Positions 47,601 through 60,683 of a DNA stretch of 64,000 nt are shown piece after piece. Where the stretch lies: positions 33,503,818-33,567,817 of the forward strand of contig NC_089239.1 in NCBI RefSeq assembly GCF_963924675.1, given 5' to 3'. How positions within the stretch are numbered: the stretch's first letter is position 1; each line of letters opens with the position of its first letter. Made by a program: the position numbers and the translations under genes. Source of the DNA: Phocoena phocoena (lineage: Eukaryota > Chordata > Mammalia > Artiodactyla > Phocoenidae). The notes beneath the pieces are model-generated. The model saw only the letters and a program-made list of their open reading frames with translations. It made no database searches and was not told the DNA's origin.

Positions 47601-48119
47601 TATGGAGTATGTGTATGTAGTGAGACTGATGCAAGCCAAACCAATCAGAATTGTAGAATTTTGGAATTTTTCAAACTGGAGCAGGATAAAGTGTTGTTTC
47701 CTTTTCATGAGCAGGAACAGGACAACATAAATACCTGGTCAATTAATAGGCTTATTTGCTAATGGATTTGTTGTGTTCACAGAAAGGAAGCTAAGAAAGA
47801 CAGAAAGAAAAATTAGAGAGGGATTAAGAGAATAAGAGATGTCACTCCAAAAGTTTGGTCACTTTACAAATATTGTATTAATTTCATTTATAAAAATGGT
47901 TTAGCTTAAGCTAGCATGGGCTTGCAACAGCAAAGTGTTTTGAACTATACACCTTGGAGTATTGCATTATTTTTCACCATATGATTATAACATGTGGGAA
48001 AGTGTTACTGAAAATACCCCAGAAATTCTGCTTCTGACAATGAGTTGGAAATCCCCCAAATGTTTGGAAATTAAATGACATGCTCTAAATAATATACTGT
48101 CAATGTAGGCATCACAAAA
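44621..48119. other. AT-rich DNA, no gene seen
   Basis: 3.5 kb with no recognised gene. A weak MIR-like stretch lies near 45125-45260 (AACTCTCTGCGCCTAAATCTCCTGTTTGTGAAATGAAAAGG). Short frames at 46203-46409, 46669-46896 and 47529-47762 lack family signal. Confidence 0.5.
45125..45260 (+). mobile_element. Possible MIR fragment
   Basis: TGTAAACTCTCTGCGCCTAAATCTCC and GTGAAATGAAAAGGTT resemble the MIR core read on the plus strand; strongly diverged. Confidence 0.4.
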
Positions 48120-51058
48120 TTGTTTTTTAAATATTTTAAACTGAATGATAATGAATAGCCAACATAAAAACTCTCAGAATACATGCAATGCCTAGAGGAA
48201 AGTTTATAAATTTAAAGTTTATATGTAAAAGGAAATAAAAAGACTCAAATAAAAATCTATATTTTTGCTCTAAGAAACCAGACAAATAAGAACAAATTAA
48301 AGTCAAAATAAGTAGAAGGAAGGAAATAATAAACATAAGGGCAGAAAACAATGAAATAAATAATAGACAAATACTAGAGAAAATCCATAAAACTAAAGTC
48401 TGCATAGGGAATTCCCTGGTGGTCCAGTGGTTAAGACTCCATGCTTCCGCTGCAGGGGGCATGGGTTCCATCTCTGGTCAGGGAACCAATATTCTGCAAG
48501 CGGCACAGCACAGCCAAAACATAAAATAAAATAAAAAGCTTCTAAAGTTTTTTTAAAAGCTGCATCTATTTGGAAAAGATGAATAAAACTGATAAATATC
48601 TAGCAAGAATGGCCAAAAACATACATAATTGCCCATTTCAGAACTGAAAGTAGGGATATCACTACACATCCTACAGACATTAAAATGATAATTAAAATGT
48701 TATAAAAAACTATATTTGAATAAATTTGACAATATAGACTTTTAAAAGAAATTTGTAATTAAAAATATTTCCACAAATATTCCTTCAGGTCCAGGCATCT
48801 TCACAGGTAAATTTTACCAAACTTTTAAAGAAGGAAAATTATCAGTTCTACTCAAACTCTTTGAGAAAATAATGGAGATGAAAAAGTTTTCTAATTCATC
48901 TTATGAGACCAGCATTACAGTGACAGCAAAGGTAGAAATAGATATCGTAGGAAAACTACTACACACTAATATACCTCATAGACATAGAAACAAAGATTCT
49001 TAACAGAATAATGGCAAATAAAATTCAGAAATATACAAAGGTCAAGCATCCACAACCAAGGTGGGTTTATTGCAGGAATCCCAGGCTGTTTTAACACAAA
49101 AATCAAATCTTTTATTTGACTGCTAATAATTCACCATATTAACAGCCTAAAAAAAAGACATATGATCATTTCATCCCATGCAGAAATAGCATTTGATAAA
49201 TTCAGCACCTATTCATGATAAAATTTATTAGCAACAAGGTATAAAAGAATTTCTTCAGTCTGATAAAGGGCATCCACAAAACACCTACAGCTAACATTTT
49301 ACTTTACGGTGAAGAATAGATAACATACTTTGTGCCTAAGAGAGGATTATAGCAATGATACTTACTCTCACCAGTGTACTTTTCTACAATGTACTAGAGG
49401 TCCTAACCACTGCTATATGAAAAATTTTAGAAAGGTGTAGAGATTGGAAAACATGATATAAAACTAAGCTGATTTGCAGGTGACATCACTGTACATCTAG
49501 ACTATTCTAAAGAGTCAAAATCTAAGCTAAGTATAATTCTAAGTACATTTAACAGGGCCAAATGACATAAGCTATATCTGTACACTAACAATGTACACTT
49601 AGGGAATCAAAAATTTTAAATCCCCATTTATAAAAATATCAACAAATAAAGTACTTAAGAATGGATTTAATAGAATATAGTATATGCAAGATGTCCACTA
49701 AGAAGTATAGAACATCAGAGAAATTAATGAAGACAAATAAATTGAGATTTATACCATGTTTATAGATTATACAGCTATTTATTGACAAAATCTCTGCCAA
49801 ATTGACCTATAGATTCAATATAATCCCAATCAAAATCATATCAAGTGTTTTTTATTTAACACCAGGCTAGTTTTAAAGCATATAAAAAGGCAAAGTACTT
49901 AAAGTTACAACATTCTTTCAAAAAAAGAATGTTGGAGACTTACACTATCTGATTTCAATTTGCTACAGAAATCAAAACAGTGTGGATATTAGTGGCAAGA
50001 TGAACATATCCTTCAATGGAACAGAAGAGAGAGCCAAAAAATAGTCTATTGAATTTTCATAAAGATGACAAGGTCATTCTAGAGAAATTCTTTATGACAT
50101 TGGGTTAGACAAATATTTATTAAACAGAGCACAAGAATTACAAGCAAAAATTATGGATAGAATGGTACTCATGAAATTGCAAATTATGTCCTTTGAAAGA
50201 CAGAGATTTTAAAAAATGGAAAGGCAAGCTATAGACTTGGAGAAAAGAGACTTGGCAATCTCTTTATCTGGAAAGAGGATTGTATCCAGAATATATAACA
50301 AACTTTTGCAACTCAATAACAGAAAGATAAACAACCCAATAAAAACATGGGTGAAACGTTTGAATAGACATTTCATTACAGAATATATGAAGATGACCAG
50401 TAAGCATATGAAAATGTGCTCAACATCACTAGACATCAGGAAAATACAAATTAAAACAAATATAACACTACTGTAAATCCACAGGAATGACCAAAATTAA
50501 GACTGACAGTGTCAAATGTTAATGCGGGTGAGGAGTAACTGGAATTATACATTGCTAGTGGTTATTCAGAGTGGAAAACTACTCTGGAAAACTGTCATTA
50601 TGGTCTTACAAGTTAAGTGTGCATTAACCCCATGACTCAGCAATTTCACTCTTACATATTTATCCAAGAAAATAAAATCATAATTCCACATAAAAACTTG
50701 TTCATGAATATTCATGTAGTAACACTTCACCTAAGAGCTAACACTTAGAAACAGCATTCCTTTAGCTTTTGATAAGCTGTGGTTTATCCATATGATACAA
50801 TAATATGCAGCAATAAAATGAAATATATTGCTAATACACAACGATAAATATGAAATTTTAGAAAAAATAAAACTATAGGGATAGAGCAGCAGTTGCCTGG
50901 GGTTGCAGGAAGGAAATGTAAGGGATGATAGAAATATTTTACATCTTAATTTTGGTTGTATTTTCACAAGTGTATACAGACATCAAAACTCATCAAACTG
51001 TTCACTTTATATAGGGGAATTTTTATTTGTGCAATTTAAACCTCAATTAAGCTAGGGA
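48120..51058 (+). mobile_element. Old L1 LINE, ORF2 and 3' UTR
   Basis: Plus-strand decayed L1. Early ORF2 segment TAAGAAACCAGACAAATAAGAACAAA (48271), then GGTGGGTTTATTGCAGGAATCCCAGG (49061), CCCATGCAGAAATAGCATTTGATAAATTCAG (49175) and TTGACCTATAGATTCAATATAATCCC (49802). The 3' end is TGTTCACTTTATATAGGGG...CAATTTAAACCTCAATTAA (51000-51050). Many stops and shifts. A short SINE (48407-48537) is inserted near its left end. The 86-codon frame at 50216-50476 is a remnant of ORF2. Confidence 0.87.
48407..48537 (+). mobile_element. Short CHR-S-like tRNA SINE nested in L1
   Basis: GGGAATTCCCTGGTGGTCCAGTGGTTAAGACTCC head, B-box-like GGTTCCATCTC and an A-rich tail (ACATAAAATAAAATAAAA). The target duplication is unclear: AAAGTCTGCATA before and AAAAGCTGCATC after may be its remains. 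It is younger than the L1 around it. Confidence 0.85.
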
Positions 51059-52419
51059 TAAAGCTGCTTTAGACTCATTACTTCTTGTGAACAGAAATAG
51101 GGAATTGCATGCTTGAGACCTCAGTTACGTACACTCACACACATACATGGATGCTAGTGAACACCTCAGGGTTAGATTTAGAACAGATCATCAGTTACAT
51201 AAGAAACAGTCATCTGAGTTCAAACTCAGTTTTTGTTTTGTTTTCTATTTTAAGGATAGAAGGTTGAAATTTACTAAAAACAAATTAAAGTTTATTAATA
51301 TTCACTTGTTTTTAAAAAATTAAAATCTGTCAAGCCTCTTCCTCCAGATGTAGTTTCCAGATGGTCTATGAATTGTCCAAGGAGAGTCAGAGGGATATTT
51401 TTCATCATAATGAAGAGAAAGTATCATATTTCATTTAAAAAACACTGGTCTTGAATCACGTAGATGTACACTTGATGGGGGGGATTATTCTATCAACACA
51501 TTGACTTTTAGCCATGGAACAACTGACCCGATCCCTCTGTAATTTAGATAACTTTATACCAACGCTAGACAAAGGAATGCAGTAAGACAAAGACACAGAA
51601 CAAACTCTCAATTAATTCATGACATTGTGGGAAAAGGTAAAAGGTCCTTTAAAACAAAAATCCTGGAAAATGCAAACATGAAATGTTCATTTCTCCTCTT
51701 ATTAAAACTTTAACAAGAGATTCATTAGGTTTCAAACTTTCTGATTTGTCCTCTACATTCTTTTCCTTTCCTGAATTTGTATAAAGGAATTGTAAATAGG
51801 CAGGGAAATAATCATTCCATTAATTATCTCAAAGGCAAGAGTAGTTTCATAGGGATTTCAGGACACATAAGAGGAAGACTAGTTTTTGATATCCAGACTT
51901 CTTGATTTAATATGATTTATACTAAAAGAACAGGAGGTGGACTTTGTAAATATATTTAAATATTGTGAATACTTTTAAGTTTTTGTTCATATGTGTATAT
52001 AGGAAAAGATTCTAATCCATTAAAGATTTATTATGACAAACCTGCTTCAAGTTTTTTATTAAAATACTTGGATATTTTAAAAATCACATGATCCTACTAA
52101 CACCCATATTATTTCAGCACAATTAAGCAACTTGGAAATTCACTTTCAGAGCTACTCACATTAGCGTTCACAGAGAAAAATAATAGGAAAACCAAATTAT
52201 AAAAAATAAAGTCAGTAAAATTTGTTATTCTTCACCTGAAATGAACACTATTTCAATTTTTTAAAAACTGTGGTTAGTTAAAATCAATAAACTTAGGAAA
52301 AATTCTCAAAAAGATAATATTTTTGGCAAGGGACAAGTCTGGCAAGGGACAAATCAGAATCAATTTGAATAACAGAGTATCTGATTTCAAGCAAAGGAAT
52401 TCCACTGGTTTTAAAACTA

Positions 52420-52560
52420 GTCATTTCCATTCAACATATTTGCTCTAAGTGCCAATTACATGTAAGGAAATGTATTAATCACTACCAGGGATACAAATAA
52501 AGATGAAACAGAGCCTCTGCACTACTCTGGTTTTCTCTTATTCAGTGAAAACAATGAAAT
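52420..52560 (-). mobile_element. Possible L2 3' fragment
   Basis: AAGTGCCAATTACATGTAAGG followed by CACTACCAGGGATACAAATAAAGATGAAACAGAGCCTCTGC resembles the reversed L2 3' end ('...ctggggatacagcagtgaac...'). Confidence 0.45.
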
Positions 52561-53334
52561 ACTTACAAACATCAATCACAGAATTCCACTGATTGGAAAA
52601 AATTGCCAACAAAAATGATGATAGCAGTAATATCACATTTCATAACTATTGTTCAATATAGATTTCACATGAGGACCATGGGATAGGAGATGGTGAAAAT
52701 AAAGTCATAGGGACATAAAATAAATGTTTACGAATTTATATAAGGTAAAATACAAGGTAAATTTTTGTTTTTATAAGCTATTGAGATTATTTAAGGCAGG
52801 TGTAATGTATTCTATAACTCATTAGAAGAACCCGGTGGCAGAATGCTTAATTATAAAGGGGAAAGAATAATACATTATGTATATTGTTTTCATATAGATT
52901 CTTTGCAATGTGATTTTTTTTCCTAGGGAAACTTTAAAGTGATTAAATAATGATTTGCTGAACCCCTGATTACTTTCCTCCATCACTTTTATAAGCTATA
53001 ATGATTCAACTATTGGATGGCTGTAATGGGTAAAATAATCCCATTACTAAAATTAGTAATACTGAAATTCAAATAGTATTACATATTATTGAAATATATC
53101 AATATTCTCTATTAGTATATTATTAAATAATCTCCTTGAGCATAATTTTATTAAAAGAATACTTTTTCTCCAAATTAACAATTAAAACATAGATATGACA
53201 TATATATGTACATATATGTATCATATAAGTATATAAATATATAGGTACTCAGGCAAAATTATATCTATAGACACAATGGACAAATCAAGAGAAGTTTTTT
53301 TTTTTTTGATGAAGGACTTACTAAAGGCCCTTCA

Positions 53335-53460
53335 TATATTTGACACAGCACTCAATTCATTTGACAAATGTTTATTAAATATCTACTGTGTATTAAGCAT
53401 TGTTTTATACATGGTTGAAAAGAAACAGTTCCCTCTGTCAAGAAGCTATATTCTCGTTTT
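53335..53460 (-). mobile_element. L2 3' end fragment
   Basis: ATTCATTTGACAAATGTTTATTAAATATCTACTGTG then ACAGTTCCCTCTGTCAAGAAGC: reversed L2 3' UTR. Confidence 0.6.
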
Positions 53461-54549
53461 ATAGTTTATGATTACTTTGTAACACATAAAATCATACACC
53501 TCTCACCAAGTTGCTCTAATACCTTTATGAAGCATGTGACAGAGAGCATGGCTCAGAGTGGATATCACAAATATGTCAAAAATACTAATTCCTTGCCTTG
53601 GTTACCAGCCTTCTAACACCTGAATCAGAGAAACTAAAAGTATGAAGTTTTTTTTTTTTCCGTAGGACATTTAACATGGTCAACAATTTTTTCATTTTCA
53701 TGTATAAGTATTAATACAAGAGGTATCTCTCTATCTTACCACAGTGCCTGCACATTGAAAGCACTTATCTACATTTAGTGAGTAAATTTGTTGCTATTGT
53801 TCGAAAGGTCTGTGCTAAACATACCTTTGAACAATTATACCTGAAGTAAATTTCTGGTTCTGAAAGCAAAATCAGTGTGACACATAATATAGCTGGTTCA
53901 AGTGTCTTTGGGAGCATTCTGGAGGGACACCTAAACCAGTTTAGGTAGAAAGAGGAAGGTGTCAAGAGGAAAGTGAGCAAGTACAAGCAGAAGTTAGCAC
54001 CAAAGAGAGAAAGGAGAAGTGAGAAGTGTTCCAAGGCTGGATACAGGATATAGACAAGGGGAGAGAAGGGTGCCTACAGATAATGTAACATATACTGTAA
54101 GGAGAAGAGAGCAGGAACAGGAAATGACAATGGGTTTGCCCCAAAGTAGCAAAAGCATGCCATGGAACCAGGGTACATATCTTAGCGAAGAGATATGGAA
54201 CAGATGAATGACTATACATTGGGCATTTCAATTATAATCAAAGGCATAAGCACTCTCACTATCACCATGCTTGAAAATGAAAGGCGTATTGTCAATTTCA
54301 CTTCACTCAAATAGGTAGGGGATGCAATTTTTCTTAGATATAGAGGATTTTGAGCCAATTCCTTCTCAAAGCCAAAGTAACAGATACTGTAGATGAAAAC
54401 TATGGTATTACTTTTAAGTATCAGCATTTATTTTATACCAGATTTTAGAAACCGATCCTCAAAGGCATTGTTTCACTGTACACACACCAAATAAGTTAAC
54501 TTATCAAGGATAACACTCTGCAGATACTGCCATGAAATATTCCATGTGA

Positions 54550-55010
54550 AAAATAGAAAACTTCACACATCTTCTTATGGGAAAGCAAGAATACGTACTC
54601 TCTGGTGGTGGGTCCTATTGAAATCCTGCCCAGATCACCCTCACCCGGCTGGCACACCCATCTCCAAGCTATTGCAGAGAATCACACTTAGCCTAAAAGA
54701 AATCACCTCCCATCCAGTATACACTCTTTGAAAGTCCACAGCCCAAGAATCAGTGACGCGAGGACACAAAAGCACAGCCCCCTTTCCGTGGCGGAAATAG
54801 TGTTTCGGGTGCAAGTCATGCTACAGAGCTCTCAGTGAGAGCAGGCTGGAGCTAAGATGTGTTCAGACACCTTGGACATTCTTCCTCTTCCCTAGCTTGT
54901 GTCTCTCACTTCCCTTCCCCCAAAAGTACTACCTCAGTAAGTCACTTTAAAAAAAACCTGCATTTCAGGTTCTGCTTATAGGGGTCATAACCTAAGGCCC
55001 CCCTCCTTGA
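54550..55010. repeat. Old interspersed repeat-like block, unassigned
   Basis: GC-richer than its surroundings. CTACCTCAGTAAGTCACTTT and CATTTCAGGTTCTGCTTATAGGGG (54930-54985) resemble the terminus of an old mammalian LTR or LINE repeat. I could not assign the family, and limits are uncertain. Confidence 0.3.
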
Positions 55011-56051
55011 GGAGGGTCTTTAATACTTCCACCGATATAGATATTCTAAAGCCCTGGGTGTCCATTAGAGTTGGTTCCCGTCTGTTCCACATGTTCTTAC
55101 GCTCACTCCAAGCGTGAGGGACAAGAGTATCCCTCAGGGAGATTTTCCATTACGGGCTTGTGATGGAGAACTGCCTAGGTCTCAATGGCTACCGTTCTGA
55201 TTATAGCATATACAATTTATCCACATACTGCAGTTTCCCTCAAACATTCCCATGTGACCAGGGTACCAGGGACATAATCAACACTCCTCTCCAATGATCT
55301 AAACTTTGGAATTGAGGCTTGGTACCCATCCAAATGTCCCCTTTGTGTGCTGTCCTGTCTTGTTACCTCTGTGATCTGCTCTCCACCAGTTTCACTCTTT
55401 TGATCACTTTCAATCTCAAAGAGAAGGGATCGTGATGCTGATATGCAATTACCCATGGATCTAGGCCATAATTTGTAAAACGTGGCCATAATTAACACAT
55501 GAGGGAGGCACACCTCCATAGTCAACTCAGTATAGCAAAGACCCAAGTATCCACAATATGTTGAAATATCGATGATACGCCATTGGCTTGCGAAAACAAG
55601 TTATGTTTTTGTCAAAAATGTTTAAATTAGGTCTAATTTCAGAGTTCTTATTCAACACTAGCCACCTCAACTGATGATAAAAGTGAAATATCAGGGACTA
55701 TTGTAAACATATTAGAGAGCAAATTGAAACTACAATGTATACATGAAAATTTATGAATTAAAACAGTCATAAAATATTCAAAAGATAAAAGTACCAAAAT
55801 AAAAAATGGTAAATTGAGTAGCCAGGTGGAGCATTTATTTGCAGGGAACATTAGACATTTTTAGTATCAAAGTGATAATACTATGTACTTTTATATTTGG
55901 GTGCACTGATGTGAGTAATAAAAGATTGTGTTGCAAGTTATAAGGTCATGGAGTTTATTATACAAATCAATCAACCAATCAAAAAGTATCGAGTCCTAAG
56001 AAGAGAGAAAGAAAGCATATAAAAGATGACCTTTTAGTAAATTTCTGAATT

Positions 56052-56093
56052 AGTTACAATTTGATAGTTACAAATTGATAGTTACGAATTGAT
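56052..56093. repeat. 14-bp tandem repeat, 3 copies
   Basis: AGTTACAATTTGAT, AGTTACAAATTGAT and AGTTACGAATTGAT follow one another; each differs from the next by one base. Confidence 0.95.
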
Positions 56094-57619
56094 AAAATGA
56101 CTTGTTTTTTATGAACATGAAGCTTATTGCCTCAAGTATTCAAGTATCATAAATTTTAGTCTGAGTTTTTCTGAGAGGCTTGAGAAATGACTCACAGTCA
56201 AATCAATTTATTTACTCAGTCTGAAAGGGGATATTATGTGCAACAATAAGGATGTATGAGAGAACAAACCTCTTTAGGATGAGAGAAACACTTTGATATG
56301 ACTGCAATAGGGGACATAGGGAAGGTCATGAAGAGTCATGAGAGGAGACACACATGTGACACATTATAAAAGGGGTCCATGCCTTCTGAGCAGATTTCTT
56401 GACTTATGAATGTTTCTTAAAAGTGGTATCAGAATCATATTGAGATATTCTTTAAGAAAGAAGATTGTCCCAACAAGGAATTTTATGATCACTAAAGATC
56501 AAGAATCACTCTGTAAGTAATGAAGAGCCCTAGAGGGGTTTCAAACAGAAGTGTGACAGAGGAGTGAGGGAAGAAATAAGAGATGAGTAAGAAAGAAGGG
56601 AAGAGAGATATTACCAAACCCAAAGAAATATAGAATATATGGAATACAATCAAGTTCTAAATTAGAGGCTATGGATCGTTATTGGAATTGTAGGTCTATT
56701 TCAGCTCTCTTTTTCAATCTGTGTTGGATAGGATAACCCTATAAAAATAAAGCCAGAAAAGCATGTTTGGACAAATTCAAGAATTACCATAACAAACACT
56801 TCCGAATAAAGCACCTAATGAAATGGAGAATCTGGAGAATCACATCACTACCTTTTCTCCTTCCAAATAGTCCTCTCAGGAGGCATATTAGTGTCTAACC
56901 AATTTTGATTTTATAAAATTTCATCTTGATTGAAATTAATTTGTGCTTCCCTTTTGCTGACCAGAGGATGTAGTTATATCTCCAGTTTGTTTGGGGGGTG
57001 GGGTCAGGAAGGGAGGAATAAGTTTTGATTATTCAGTAGCTAATACTCTGAGCACACAAGACAAAATTAAATTTTGGAGGATTTTATCTTTTTACAATTG
57101 ATTTTTAAAAATCCCGGAAAGAGCAAATGTAAATCTCAGTGGGTTTCTAGCTGAACAAATAGCTACTAAAAATACACTTTTAATTGTCAGAAAACATACA
57201 TGCCAAAGCCTTTGGCTCAGATGGAGGCCAAGTTAATTTCTAAAACTAAACAGAGAATTTCTGTAGGAAAAAATCTTTTCAGCAAATAATAACAGTTCCT
57301 TAGTTTTAAGAAATTTGGGGATACCTGGGTAGTTCTATTTCCTAGATTTAAATACTTGTATCTAGTTCATATGGTATAAATTGCATTTCAATTTGTCCTA
57401 TTAAGTTTCTATTCATTTCAGATGATCTACAGAAGTGTCAAGAACGCTTAAAAGAATTATGTTTTAACATGAGTCATGAAAATCAAATATGTAATCATAT
57501 ATTTAGCACTTCCTTGCTTAAGAATGTTTAAGGCAACTATTTTTCCTGATGCAAGGAGTTGGTAAAATTTACTTCTTGAAATTCCTTGCTATAAACTAAG
57601 TTATGAATTTTTATCCAGT

Positions 57620-57790
57620 ATGGTAGGCAGACTCTAAGATGACTCTCTGCAATCCGTACCTCCTTGTATTCACACCTTTGTGTAATTCCTGCCCCTTGAG
57701 CATGGACTGGACTTATTGATTTAGTTAGTATACTGTAGAAGAAAGCATCCAGAGGTTTAGGAAGTATATTGCTTTTCTTTGCTGTCATAC
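57620..57790 (+). mobile_element. MLT1/MaLR-like LTR fragment
   Basis: ATGGTAGGCAGACTCTAAGATG start, then CCTTTGTGTAATTCCTGCCCCTTGAGCATGG: a common old LTR sequence on the plus strand. It is cut off where the oppositely oriented LTR begins. Confidence 0.6.
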
Positions 57791-58295
57791 GAGCTAGCAC
57801 AAACTTAACAACTAAAACAATGCAAGTGTATTATCTCAGTTTCCATGGGCAGGAGTCCTTGAGTCTCACCAGGCTGCAACCGCAGTGATATTTAAGACTA
57901 CAGTTCTCAACTGGTGCTCATTCAGATGGCTGGCAAAATCCAATCTCTTGCAGGTTATGGCGGAAGTCCCTGTTTTCTCGATAGTAGTGGCCTAGGACTT
58001 GCTCTCAGCTCCTAAAGGCTATCCCACTCCGTATGAAATTATAAGACAGTTTTTGCCGCTTTACACTTCCCAGTCTAGAAGAAGAACATTCTCTTCTTTT
58101 AAAGAGCCCATCTGAATATGTCAGACCCATCATGGGTAAGGCTAATTTTGATTAACTCAAAGGCAACTGATTGGGAAACAATTATATCTTTTGCCATATA
58201 AGGTGACATAATAACTTGTCATATTCATAGGTTCTGTTTACATTCAATTAGAGGGCCATGGAGGGGGGCTCATTTTAGGAGTCTGCCTCTTACAG
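57791..58295 (-). mobile_element. MLT1/MaLR-like LTR, reverse orientation
   Basis: Plus reading: GCACAAACTTAACAACTAAAACAATGCAAG at the left, AACAATTATATCTTTTGCCATATAAGG near 58179, and GGAGTCTGCCTCTTACA at the right, which mirrors the start of the neighbouring LTR (GTAGGCAGACTC). The two therefore form a head-to-head-like pair of related LTR pieces. Confidence 0.6.
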
Positions 58296-58329
58296 AGAGT
58301 ATGAAATTCTACACAATGTCTTAAAAGAC

Positions 58330-58969
58330 TTGAACAAACACTAGCTTAGCTTCTAATCAGTCAAGGCTGCATCGCCAGGTTGATGACTCCAGTTCCCTTA
58401 AGTTCTTGCTCAGGAAACCTCAAGGCTGCCAGGACATTTTACTGTTTGTTCCAGCCAAAACCCAGTGACAGGTAAATAGGCTTCTAACCCCCCTCTTAGG
58501 GCAGTTACTTTAGAAGGCTTGCATTATACATTCTTTCTTCACCCCTTTGCGATGTAAACCTTCTACCTCCCAGAACTGTCTTCACAAGGACCTGAGTGCC
58601 CTCTCTTTAAAATACAAACACTCAAGGAGATAACTGTCACTCTAGTTCCCTGTGGAAGAATGAGGGCCTTCTTCAGCAGGCACCATGCTCCAACTTGCAC
58701 CACTGCCTCCTGTCATAAAGAGAGGAGAAGTTTGGATATGAGCCGATTAAGAAACCCACATGGCTGGTCACATGGACCGAAACCCCTTACCACCACTCAG
58801 TGCCTTTTCCTTAGCACAGCCCGGCCTTGGAAAAGTCTCCCGCACTTTGTTTTGATGAAGCTGTGTTTAGTTCACACTGAACCCTCTTCCCTCTTGCTAG
58901 AGTTATTACTGAATACAATCTGTCCTTACCCCTTTAACCAGTGTCTGGCTTTGTTTATCTCTGACAGTT
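58330..58969 (+). mobile_element. ERV solo LTR
   Basis: GC-richer block with LTR order: TTTAAAATACAAAC (TATA-like, near 58606) in the middle, ATTACTGAATACAATCTGTCCTTACCCCTTTAACCAG near 58905-58940 resembling the polyadenylation/U5 segment, and CTCTGACA as the end. The 103-codon frame at 58660-58971 lies within it and is not a gene. No viral genes adjoin. Confidence 0.55.
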
Positions 58970-60683
58970 AATTCCTTTCAGGATCTGTATACTGAGCCAC
59001 CATTCAGACCAGTACGGGTCTGGGAAATCCTATGGCCCAAAGGTAGCTTTGGGGATGTGCTTCAATTGTAAATTCGTCACATTTTAGGGGTAAATTGGAA
59101 GGCTTGGTTGGTGTCAAGGTCTTCTAGAAATTTTCATAAACTAGGGAAAATTGAACCTAATTATTATCCCCAAGTTATAGGTAAGTAGTTTAAAAGGGAT
59201 CTGAGAACCAACAAGAATAAAGCCAGGAGTAGCTGGCTAAACTACACTTATTTCAGGGGCACTGTAGCCCCTATATCTTACCGGAGGATCATAGGAATTC
59301 CAAAGTTATTCTTTCATTATCAAAACTCAAGAACTCTTTCCAAAATATGAAGAATAGTATGATCTTACAATTTCAGCCTTCTAAATAGCTATTCTCTTAT
59401 TCAGACATAATTAAAAATGTACATACATTTCCCAAAGGAAACTAGAGAAGGACTTTGGTTTTTCTGTATAGAAGAGTCTTTACTTTTCAAAAATATAAAT
59501 TTAAGTTGCATTATTTTACTATAACTTTAGGGTAAGTACTTTTTTTTATTTCCCATAAATACAAAGGAATCTTACTTAGAGGAAAGTAATTCTTGCTACA
59601 CGCAGTAATATGCATACTTCTGTAGACTTGTGGTTTATTACAGTAAAATTACAGATTTATATATAAATCGGGGGTAAGGGGTGAGTGATTACAAGTGATT
59701 ACAATATATCCCCTGGTCAAATTCTTACCCTAAAAATGAAACCATTGTGACCTAAGCACCAGTGTCCTTGTAGTCAATTACCTAGGTAACTAGAATGTTA
59801 GAATATCAGATAGGTAAATCTGACTAAGAAAGTAGACATGCTGACTCCTTGCCTAATGAATTCTTAGAAGTCCCTCTTGGATTTGATGCAATCAACATGA
59901 GTGGTCTTGTCACTTTCCTTTCCTATTGATTTTCCAAATATCATTTTCTTTAACTTAAAAAGCCAGTGGATTGTGCATAATGCTGAATGAATGAGTGGGT
60001 GTGTGCATGTGTGTCTGTGTGTGTGCGTGTTGGTCATACGTTTAATTATTTGAACAAAATGCTGAATAATGTTTTCTTAATTTTAATCCATAATTTGGCC
60101 AAAATAAAACACTTCTCCTGGCCTTTGAATTGGTATTACTTGATCATAGGAGTTTGAATTTAAATGAAGTATCCTGCAAAACAATAATAAGGCCCATGAA
60201 CATTTTTGCAAATTAAGGGGGGGGGAAACAGACTTGGACTTATTTAATCCATAATTAGCTTATGTCTCTAATTAGATGTTTCTGTATATAAAGAAAATTA
60301 ATCTTTGTAGCCAAGGCAGTTTCAGTATCGATCACATGTGAGAACACCTTGGCTTTTAGAGGGAATATCATCTCTAGTGTAGAGTTCAGTATTTCTAATC
60401 CCAATCTTGCTTGTTAAAAAACTGAATTTAAAAATTTATGATACAACTTACTTTTATTTTGAACACCTGTTCTTTCCACTTACTTTCACAATTTGAGCAT
60501 TATACAAACAAGCACAATGTTAGTTATTTCAGGATAAATGAAATTTTTCAGTGAATCAGTTCAGGAGGAGAGTTTCCTTTTCTCCTGCTACCCACTGTGA
60601 CACCTAAGTTCTGGGTGTCATTAATACAGTGGTCCCCTTAATAAAACCTTAGTGGTACAGAATGGTTACCAGGAGGAACTGAG
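58970..60683. other. Single-copy-like DNA; possible conserved block
   Basis: No gene or repeat recognised except an imperfect (GT)n (about 59997-60030). 60.04-60.42 kb is repeat-free and has several TAATTA-type sites and an E-box CACATGTG, so it is a candidate regulatory element (inference). Confidence 0.45.

Larger units (their letters stand above)
51059..57619. other. AT-rich DNA, no gene seen
   Basis: 6.6 kb without a recognised gene. It contains L2-like scraps (52420-52560, 53335-53460), a TA-rich patch (53190-53245), a tandem repeat (56052-56093) and an old-repeat-like block (54550-55010). Remaining sequence is unremarkable. Confidence 0.5.

Noticed and set aside
55001..55017. Small hairpin (CCCTCCTTGAGGAGGG) followed by a T-containing run, like a bacterial terminator
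   Set aside because: Short palindrome in mammalian DNA; no bacterial context, so no terminator role is inferred.
58660..58971. 103-codon open frame
   Set aside because: Lies inside an LTR-like block, no family resemblance, no conserved context.
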